Source: JALORV01 sp035429805
GTDB lineage: Bacteria > Pseudomonadota > Gammaproteobacteria > Burkholderiales > Burkholderiaceae_F
DNA: 13,677 nucleotides
Assembly (NCBI GenBank): GCA_035429805.1
Contig: DAOMFL010000090.1
Span: 1-13,677 of the forward strand
Direction: 5' to 3'
The notes beneath the pieces were generated by a model that was not told the DNA's origin, did no database searches, and saw only the letters and a program-made list of their open reading frames with translations. Shown piece by piece: positions 5,826-11,772 of this stretch (positions are counted from its first letter, which is position 1; the number at the start of each line of letters is the position of its first letter). A program made the position numbers and the translations under genes.

Positions 5826-7224
5826 GGGCCGGCGCCGTGCCGTTCGATGTCGTCGCGTTCGAGCCGGGCGGACGCGTCCGGGCCTCGCGCGTCGTCGCCG
5901 GCAGCGCCGAGGAAGCGATGCAGGCCGTGCAGCGCGGCGGACTGCGCGTGGTGGATGTTGTCCCGGCCCGGCCCGCCGGACACGCCGGCGCATGGGCNNN
6001 NNNNNNNNNNNNNNNNNNNNNNNNNNNNNNNNNNNNNNNNNNNNNNNNNNNNNNNNNNNNNNNNNNNNNNNNNNNNNNNNNNNNNNNNNNNNNNNNNTGC
6101 GCGTGGTGGATGTTGTCCCGGCCCGGCCCGCCGGACACGCCGGCGCATGGGCATCCGCACGGGCCCTCGCGGTGCCGCGCGCGGCCCGCATCGGTCGGGC
6201 GAGGCCCGATGTCGGCGCGTTTGCGCACGAACTCGCCGCGCTGCTGGATGCGGGACTGGGCATCGTCGAGTCGCTGGCGACGCTGCAGGCGAAGGAAGCC
6301 AGCGCGTCGCTGCGCGCGCTGCTGGGCCGCATCGGACGGACCGTCACGGAGGGCCTGCCGCTGTCGCACGCGCTCGAACGCGAGGGCGACGCTTTTCCAC
6401 AGCTCCTCATCGCCGCGGTGGCGGCCGCCGAGCACACGGGCGACCTGCCGACGGCGCTGCGGCGGTTCGCAACCAACCAGGCGGCGCTGCGCACTTTGCG
6501 CGGACGATTCATCGGCGCCGCGATCTACCCGGCGATCCTGCTGGCGGTAGGTGCCGTGGTGGTCCTGTTCCTGCTCGGCGTTGTCGTGCCCCGGTTCGCG
6601 CAGCTGATCGAGCATGCGCCGCACGAGGTGCCGCTCGCGTCGCGCCTGTTGCTGACCTGGGGCACGGCGGTCGCGGGGCATCCGTGGCTCTTCATCGGGG
6701 CTGCCGTGGCGGTGGCGGTGTCGGCCGTCATCGGCGTCGTGCACGGGCGCCGTACAGGGTGGCGCCTGTCCGGCCTGCAGCGGCTGTGGGTCGTCGGGCC
6801 GCTGATCCGCCTGTTCCGTCAGGCGCAGTTCTTCCGCACGGCGGCGATGCTGGTCGGCGGCGGCATACCCGCGCTGCGCGCCCTGACGATGTGCGGCGCG
6901 TTGCTGACCCCTGAGGACCAGCGCGCGCTGTCCGCGGCGATGCAGTCCGTCTCCGAAGGCCAGTCGATCGGCGCGGCGATGGCGGCTGCGGGCGTGGCCG
7001 ACGTGGTTGCCGAGCGCATGCTGGAAGTCGCGGGCCGCACCGGAAAGCTGGCGGAGTCGCTCGGCCGCATCGCGGCCTTCCAGGAAGGGAACCTGGAGCA
7101 GGCGCTCGACGTCACGGCGCGGCTGATCGAACCCGCACTGATGATCTTCATCGGTCTCGTCATCGGCGGCATCGTCGTGCTGATGTACATGCCGATCTTC
7201 GAGCTGGCCGCCGGCCTGCAGTAG
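5822..7224 (+). CDS. gspF: Inner-membrane platform protein GspF, interrupted by an assembly gap
   Basis: The gene starts at the ATG overlapping gspG's stop. As printed, the frame breaks at the 100-N gap (5998-6097). Collapsing the N run and one of the identical 55-bp flanks (155 bp in all) joins frame 2 to frame 1 without loss and gives a 415-residue protein, normal for GspF/PilC. It has a short cytoplasmic N-terminal domain (1-75), two repeated T2SF domains (about 80-205 and 280-405) with AEHTGDL (151-157) and AGRTGKL (352-358), and membrane helices at about 182-205, 235-255 and 384-407. GspF is the polytopic protein around which the ATPase and pseudopilus assemble. The usual gspE-gspF order is reversed here. 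I regard the gene as intact in the organism. Confidence 0.93.
5943..5997 (+). repeat. Left copy of a 55-bp direct repeat flanking an N gap
   Basis: These 55 bases are identical to 6098-6152, on the other side of the 100-N run. Both copies encode the same stretch of GspF (RVVDVVPARPAGHAGAW) in different frames of the printed sequence. The equal length and abutment to the gap point to a k-mer overlap of two contig ends, not a biological repeat. Confidence 0.93.
5998..6097. other. 100-base run of N inside gspF (assembly gap)
   Basis: Exactly 100 undetermined bases. The identical 55-bp flanks indicate that the real gap length is negative, meaning that the contigs overlap. It should be closed by overlap rather than treated as missing sequence. 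Confidence 0.97.
6098..6152 (+). repeat. Right copy of the 55-bp direct repeat flanking the gspF gap
   Basis: Perfect copy of 5943-5997, starting immediately after the last N. Reading from this copy (frame 1) continues GspF to its stop at 7224. Confidence 0.93.
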
Positions 7225-7246
7225 CGGCGAACCCGGACCCGTCGTG

Positions 7247-8941
7247 ATGACCGCACTCGGTCACGAAGCCGCGCCGCTGACCGAGGCGCTCGTGCGCGAA
7301 GCGCTGGCGCACGCGACGCCCCAGCAGCGGGCGATCGACTGGCTGGCGCAGTCGCTCGAAGTGCCGGCCGAACAGTTTGGCCCGCTGGCAGCGGATCACT
7401 TCGGCCTGGCGTGGCTTTCGATGGACGAGCTTCACGCCTGCGCACCGGACTTCGACCTGGTGAGTTTTGTCGAGGCTTCGCAGCGCGGCTGCATCGCACT
7501 GCGCCGCGAGGAGCAGACGCTGCTCGCCCTTTCTGACCCGCTCGACACCCGCACGCGGGCCTGGGCCACGCATCGGCTGCGCGAGCGCGCCCGCGACGGC
7601 GTGACGTGGGCGTTCGTTCTCGGTGCCGACCTGCGCGCCTACCTCGCCGTGGCGGAACGCTCGCTGCGCGCTCTCGACGCGGTATCGCTGAAGCCCGATG
7701 TGGCCGGCGAGCGCGCCTCGACCGCGCTGTCGGTTTCGATCGCGACCATCAACGCCACCGAGAGCCAGATCGTGCGCCTGGTGGATTCCACCATCCACGA
7801 TGCGCTCAAGTCGGATGCGAGCGATATCCACTTCGAGACCAGCGCCCAGGGGCTCTCGATCAAGTACCGGCTCGACGGCGTGCTGGTGCTGATCCGCTCG
7901 GTGGAAGGGCTGGACGCCGCCCACCAGGCGCTGTCGCGCATCAAGGTCGTCGCGGAACTCGATATCGCCGAGCGCCGTGTGCCGCAGGACGGTCGCATCA
8001 AAGTCGCGATCGACGGCGTCGAGATCGACCTGAGGGTGTCGATCATGCCGAACCTCTTTGGCGAGGACGCCGTGCTGCGCATCCTGGATCGGCGCCACCT
8101 GACGGGTGCCGGCCATACGCTGCGGCTCGACAACCTCGGCTTCGACGCCGACACGCTGGCCTTCATCCGCGATCTCGCGGCCGCTCCGCACGGGCTGCTG
8201 CTGGCCACCGGTCCGACCGGCAGCGGCAAGACGACGACGCTGTATGCGGCGCTCACCGAGGTCAACACCGGCCTCGACAAGATCATCACGATCGAGGACC
8301 CGGTCGAGTACCAGGTGCCGGGCGTGCTGCAGATCCCGGTCAACGAGCGCAAGGGGCTGACGTTCGCGCGCGGGCTGCGCTCGATCCTGCGCCACGACCC
8401 GGACAAGATCATGGTCGGCGAGATCCGCGACCCGGAGACCGCGCAGATCGCGGTGCAGGCCGCGCTCACCGGGCACCAGGTCTTCACCAGCGTGCACGCC
8501 AACAACGTGTTCGACGTCATCGGCCGCTTCAACACGATGGGCGTCGACACCTACAGTTTCGTGTCGGCGCTGTCGGGCATTGTCGCGCAGCGCCTGGTGC
8601 GGCTGAACTGCCCGCGCTGCGTACGAACCTACCAACCGCCGGAAGCGCAGGTCGCCCGCGCCGGCATTCATGCGCTGAAGGACCCGGCGCCGGACTTCCG
8701 TCACGGGCTCGGCTGCGCGCACTGCCGCGGGACTGGTTTCAAGGGACGCAGGGCCATTTCGGAGCGGCTGCCGCTGACCGACTCGCTGCGTGACCTGCTG
8801 TCGGAACGTGCGCCGCTCGCGCGCATCAAGCAGGCGGCCCGCGACAACGGCTACCGGTCACTGCGCCAGGCCGCGTTGGCGGCAGCGCTCGCCGGCGATA
8901 CGACGCTCGAGGAGATCAACCGTGTCACCACGAGCGATTGA
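7247..8941 (+). CDS. gspE: Secretion ATPase GspE (PulE/PilB family)
   Basis: The 564-residue cytoplasmic ATPase powers pseudopilus assembly. An N-terminal GspE/MshE-type domain (about 1-150) is followed by the ATPase core. Walker A is G322-PTGSGK328-TTT, the Asp box is IITIEDPVEY with E350-D351, Walker B is IMVGEIRD with E392, and the His box is G409-HQVFTSVH417. A zinc-binding tetracysteine (C455-PR-C458 and C490-AH-C493) and the following TGFKGRRAI match GspE/PilB rather than PilT. Every key residue is present, so the enzyme should be active. It starts 22 bp after gspF with no strong ribosome site, suggesting translational coupling; GTG at 7244 is an equally possible start three bases upstream. 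The 3' end overlaps the next gene by 20 bp. Confidence 0.96.
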   Translation: MTALGHEAAPLTEALVREALAHATPQQRAIDWLAQSLEVPAEQFGPLAADHFGLAWLSMDELHACAPDFDLVSFVEASQRGCIALRREEQTLLALSDPLDTRTRAWATHRLRERARDGVTWAFVLGADLRAYLAVAERSLRALDAVSLKPDVAGERASTALSVSIATINATESQIVRLVDSTIHDALKSDASDIHFETSAQGLSIKYRLDGVLVLIRSVEGLDAAHQALSRIKVVAELDIAERRVPQDGRIKVAIDGVEIDLRVSIMPNLFGEDAVLRILDRRHLTGAGHTLRLDNLGFDADTLAFIRDLAAAPHGLLLATGPTGSGKTTTLYAALTEVNTGLDKIITIEDPVEYQVPGVLQIPVNERKGLTFARGLRSILRHDPDKIMVGEIRDPETAQIAVQAALTGHQVFTSVHANNVFDVIGRFNTMGVDTYSFVSALSGIVAQRLVRLNCPRCVRTYQPPEAQVARAGIHALKDPAPDFRHGLGCAHCRGTGFKGRRAISERLPLTDSLRDLLSERAPLARIKQAARDNGYRSLRQAALAAALAGDTTLEEINRVTTSD

Positions 8942-9740
8942 ACAGCGCCTGCGCCGTCTTTCGCAGCGCCTGAGCGTGTACGTCGGCAGCGCGCACGTCG
9001 CGATGGATCTGCAGCCACGCTGGGGCGGGCGGCACCTCCACCGCTGGCGCGGCGCGCTCGGGGCTGCGCCGACGTTCGAGGCGGCCATGGCAGTGCTCGC
9101 CGCCGGATTGAACGAACTGACCGCCGCCGTTGCCGACCTGCGCGGACTGATGTGCGACGTCGTGCTCGCCGACCGGTGGCTGCTGTACGACGTCGTCGCG
9201 CTCGATGTGGCGCAGGTGTCGCGGCCGGCCGTGAACGCGGCCGTCGCGGCGACGCTGGCCGACATCGGCGGGACGCGCGCGCAGACACTCGATGTGCGCT
9301 GGCAATGGCAGCGCGGTGGCAGCAGCGTCCTTGCGATCGGCATTGAACGGGCCTGGCTCGCGCAGCTGAGCTCGGTGCTGCAGAACGGGAAGCTGGCGCT
9401 GCGCTCGATCACCGGCGAGTTCGTCGCGATTTTCAACGCGCAGCGCGCCCGCCTCGGAGGGCAGCGCCAGGTCTTTGCGGTACAGCGTGAGAGCGACGTT
9501 CAGTGGGCGCTGATGTCTGACGGCGCAATCCGCATGATCGCCTTTGCATCGCCGTGCCGCGGGCCCGCGGACCTGGCGCGGATCGCCACGCATGCGCTGC
9601 GGGCGTACGGCGAGGACACGGCGGCGGACATCGAGTTCGTCGTCGACCCCGGCGCCCCCGATGAGGTGTACGGCACGCCCCCGCCGGGCGGCGGCCACTG
9701 GGCGCTGATCCGCGCGCCCGAGTGGGCGGCGGCGCTCTGA
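8922..9740 (+). CDS. PilM/GspL-like cytoplasmic platform protein (diverged)
   Basis: The GTG at 8922 lies inside the end of gspE and is preceded by GAGGAG (8908-8913), giving 272 residues. I see no signal peptide or membrane helix, so it should be cytoplasmic. Sequence motifs are weak: SVYVGSAHVAMDL near the N-terminus and an alternating strand-helix pattern suggest the actin-like fold of PilM or the GspL cytoplasmic domain, but no clear nucleotide-binding motif is visible. The call rests mainly on its place between gspE and a PilN-like gene, where pilM, mshI or the first half of gspL sits in related systems. Such proteins link the ATPase to the inner-membrane ring. Family assignment is moderately sure; exact function is inferred from context. 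Confidence 0.6.
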   Translation: MSPRAIEQRLRRLSQRLSVYVGSAHVAMDLQPRWGGRHLHRWRGALGAAPTFEAAMAVLAAGLNELTAAVADLRGLMCDVVLADRWLLYDVVALDVAQVSRPAVNAAVAATLADIGGTRAQTLDVRWQWQRGGSSVLAIGIERAWLAQLSSVLQNGKLALRSITGEFVAIFNAQRARLGGQRQVFAVQRESDVQWALMSDGAIRMIAFASPCRGPADLARIATHALRAYGEDTAADIEFVVDPGAPDEVYGTPPPGGGHWALIRAPEWAAAL

Positions 9741-9766
9741 GCCGGCCCGGGCGCGGACGACCGGCC

Positions 9767-10557
9767 ATGGCGCCACAATTCCTCACGCTCGATTTCAACG
9801 AGTCGCCGGCGACGCGCTGGACGCGTCGTGCAATGCTCGGCATCGGGATCATTGCGCTGCTGAGCAGTGGATTTCTGCTCGCCGAGGCCTGGCAGGTGCG
9901 TGCGCAGGCGCAGGCGGAGCTGGCGTCGCTGCAGCAACGGCGGCCGGCCCGTACCCGGGCGCCGCGACCTGGCANNNNNNNNNNNNNNNNNNNNNNNNNN
10001 NNNNNNNNNNNNNNNNNNNNNNNNNNNNNNNNNNNNNNNNNNNNNNNNNNNNNNNNNNNNNNNNNNNNNNNNNNCTGGCGTCGCTGCAGCAACGGCGGCC
10101 GGCCCGTACCCGGGCGCCGCGACCTGGCATCACCGACGCCGCAGCACAGCGCATCGCCGCCGCCGTGGCGCGTGACCTGCAGGCGCCGTGGCCCGAACTG
10201 ATGCGCTCGATGGAAGCGAGCCGCAGCAGCGACATCTCGCTGCTGCAGCTCGAGCCGGTGGTTGCGCGCGATACGGTTCGCATCACGGCCGACGCGCGGC
10301 ATGCTGAGGCGATGTTCGAGTACCTCGAGCAGCTCCGGGTGCAGGGCCTGTCGGAGGTGACGCTGATGACGCACCAGTTGCAGACGCAGGAGCCCGGCAC
10401 GCCGATCCGCTTTCAGGCGCAGGCACGGTGGACCAGTCTCGAGACCCGGACGGGCGGCATCGGTGCCGCGGTTCCTGTCACCGGCCCGTCGATTTCACCG
10501 GGTTCGGATCTGCGCGCGCTGCAGACCTTCATCGAGCAGGAACGGGGCGCGCCATGA
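9767..10557 (+). CDS. PilN/GspL-like inner-membrane protein, interrupted by an assembly gap
   Basis: Twenty-six bases follow the previous stop. The printed frame breaks at the N run 9975-10074. Removing the 100 Ns and one identical 55-bp flank reconnects it into 211 residues. It has a short cytoplasmic tail with LTLDFN (6-11), reminiscent of the PilN N-terminus that docks on PilM, one membrane helix (about 22-40), a coiled stretch (about 41-60, AQAQAELASLQQR) and a periplasmic domain (roughly 100-170) with the alternating beta/alpha pattern of PilN and GspL. The C-terminal 40 residues are low in structure. It overlaps the next gene by ATGA. In classical systems GspL carries this part fused to the cytoplasmic domain; here the two are separate genes. 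The role is inferred from topology and order. Confidence 0.7.
9920..9974 (+). repeat. Left copy of a second 55-bp direct repeat flanking an N gap
   Basis: Identical to 10075-10129 across the 100-N run. It encodes LASLQQRRPARTRAPRPG of the PilN-like protein. The repeat length matches that at the gspF gap exactly, which supports an assembler k-mer overlap as the cause. Confidence 0.93.
9975..10074. other. 100-base run of N inside the PilN-like gene (assembly gap)
   Basis: Exactly 100 undetermined bases between two identical 55-bp flanks. As at the other gap, the flanks overlap and no sequence need be missing. Confidence 0.97.
10075..10129 (+). repeat. Right copy of the second 55-bp direct repeat
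   Basis: Perfect copy of 9920-9974, beginning at the first base after the Ns. Reading on from it in frame 1 gives the rest of the PilN-like protein. Confidence 0.93.
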
Positions 10558-11102
10558 CGATCCTCGCCCGTCTGCAGCGGTGGGCGGTGCTGGCTGGAAT
10601 GGCCGGCCAGGTCTGGCTCGGCCGAATGGGCGGATTGGGTCTGCTGCTGCTGGTGGTTGCCGTTGCGGCCTTTGCGTGGGCGCCGAGGCTTGCCGGGGAT
10701 GCCGAGTCACTGCGCGAACAGTACGCGGCGGAAGGCGTCCGCATTCAGGAGCGCGCGTCGCGGCATGACGCCGATCCCGGGCGGTTGCAGGAGTTCCACG
10801 ACGGCTTCCCGGAGTCGGGCCAGTCCCTGGCCGATCTGCGCGCGATCTTTCGCATCGCGCGGGAGCAGCAGCTGCAGCTGACGCGCGGTGACTATGCGGC
10901 GGCGCGTCGGCCGGAGGCCGGACTGTCCACCGTCGACGTCGTGCTGCCGGTCAAGACCAGTTACGTGGCGCTGCGCGCATTTGTCGCTGCCGTACTCAAC
11001 GCGTTGCCCAACTCGAGCCTCGTCGAGTTGCGGCTGGAACGCACCGGCGGCACCCAGGTGAACGCGCGCCTGCACCTGACCCTCTACTACCGGGAGACCT
11101 GA
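10554..11102 (+). CDS. PilO/GspM-like inner-membrane protein
   Basis: The 182-residue protein starts at an ATG overlapping the previous stop (ATGA). A short basic cytoplasmic tail is followed by one membrane helix (about 26-43, GGLGLLLLVVAVAAFAW), a helical stretch (about 48-75) and a periplasmic ferredoxin-like domain. The last part, VDVVLPVKTSYVALRAFVAAVLNALP followed by strands ending in LHLTLYYRE, has the beta-alpha-beta pattern of PilO and GspM. These proteins pair with PilN/GspL and connect the platform to PilP/GspC. Sequence families here diverge strongly, so topology and gene order carry most of the weight. One base separates it from the next start. Confidence 0.7.
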   Translation: MTILARLQRWAVLAGMAGQVWLGRMGGLGLLLLVVAVAAFAWAPRLAGDAESLREQYAAEGVRIQERASRHDADPGRLQEFHDGFPESGQSLADLRAIFRIAREQQLQLTRGDYAAARRPEAGLSTVDVVLPVKTSYVALRAFVAAVLNALPNSSLVELRLERTGGTQVNARLHLTLYYRET

Positions 11103-11103
11103 G

Positions 11104-11772
11104 ATGCAGACGGTACTTGCGGGTCCCGCCGCGCCAGTCGCGGGCGCTCCGACGCTCGCCGAAGGCGGCCGCGGCGACGCGCCCGCTCGCCACGGAAGCC
11201 CGGCGGCTGCGGGCAACGAAGGAAGCGTCGCAGCGCGTCCCGGTCTGCCTCGCGTGGTCGTGCTGGCGGCTGCAGGCGCCGCCGCGATCGCGCTGGCGTA
11301 TGCGCTGGCGCCGGGTGGTGACGATGTCGTCCTTGCGAAGAGCGCTCCGGAACGGGCACTGGCGCCCGCCGCTCCGGTCCGCGAGACGTCCGCAGTGACG
11401 GTCGCGGCCGCGCAGACCCCGCCGGAAACGCCGGCACGGGCGCGCGCCGAGATCCCGCTGGCCGCGACGACCGATCCCTTCGCGGCGGCCTCGTTCGTGC
11501 CGCCGCCACCGCCTGCGCCGGTGGTCATCCCGCCGCCTCCGCCGCCGCCCAAGGCGCCGCCGCTGCCCTTCGCTTTTGTCGGACTGCTCGAAAGCGGGGC
11601 GGGCAAGCCGGCCGCGTTCCTGTCGCATGGCGAGGCTCTGCTGGTGGTCTCCGAAGGCGACGTCATCGAGTCCGACTACCGGGTCGAATCGCTGTCGCCG
11701 GTTGAAGTGGTGCTGACCTACCTGCCGCTGAAGGAACGCCAGAAGCTCGCCGCGACCGGAGTGAAGCCATGA
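11104..11772 (+). CDS. GspC/PilP-like protein linking inner membrane to secretin
   Basis: The 222-residue product has an unusually long Ala/Gly/Pro-rich cytoplasmic N-terminus (1-50), one membrane helix (about 51-69), a disordered periplasmic linker with TTDPFAAASF (122-131) and a polyproline tract (133-155), then a compact beta-rich domain (156-208; LPFAFVGLLE, GEALLVVSEGDVI, YRVESLSPVEVVLTYL). That last part resembles the homology region of GspC and the beta domain of PilP, which bind the N0 domain of the secretin. It starts one base after the previous stop, and its own stop overlaps gspD's start (ATGA), directly before the secretin as gspC and pilP usually are. No PDZ domain or coiled coil follows, so it is more PilP-like than a full GspC. 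Confidence 0.75.
   Translation: MQTVLAGPAAPVAGAPTLAEGGRGDAPARHGSPAAAGNEGSVAARPGLPRVVVLAAAGAAAIALAYALAPGGDDVVLAKSAPERALAPAAPVRETSAVTVAAAQTPPETPARARAEIPLAATTDPFAAASFVPPPPPAPVVIPPPPPPPKAPPLPFAFVGLLESGAGKPAAFLSHGEALLVVSEGDVIESDYRVESLSPVEVVLTYLPLKERQKLAATGVKP

Noticed and set aside
5943..6152. The paired 55-bp repeats as a mobile-element target duplication or recombination site
   Set aside because: Both gaps in the window have repeats of exactly the same length that abut exactly 100 Ns, which an assembly overlap explains better. Target duplications of 55 bp would be unusual, and no element ends are visible.
5822..6550. gspF read as a frameshifted pseudogene
   Set aside because: The apparent frameshift comes from the N run and the duplicated 55-bp flank. 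Collapsing them gives an uninterrupted protein of normal length.
7160..8722. A 520-codon minus-strand open frame opposite gspE
   Set aside because: Mirror of a strongly conserved ATPase gene. It has no ribosome site and no family motif.
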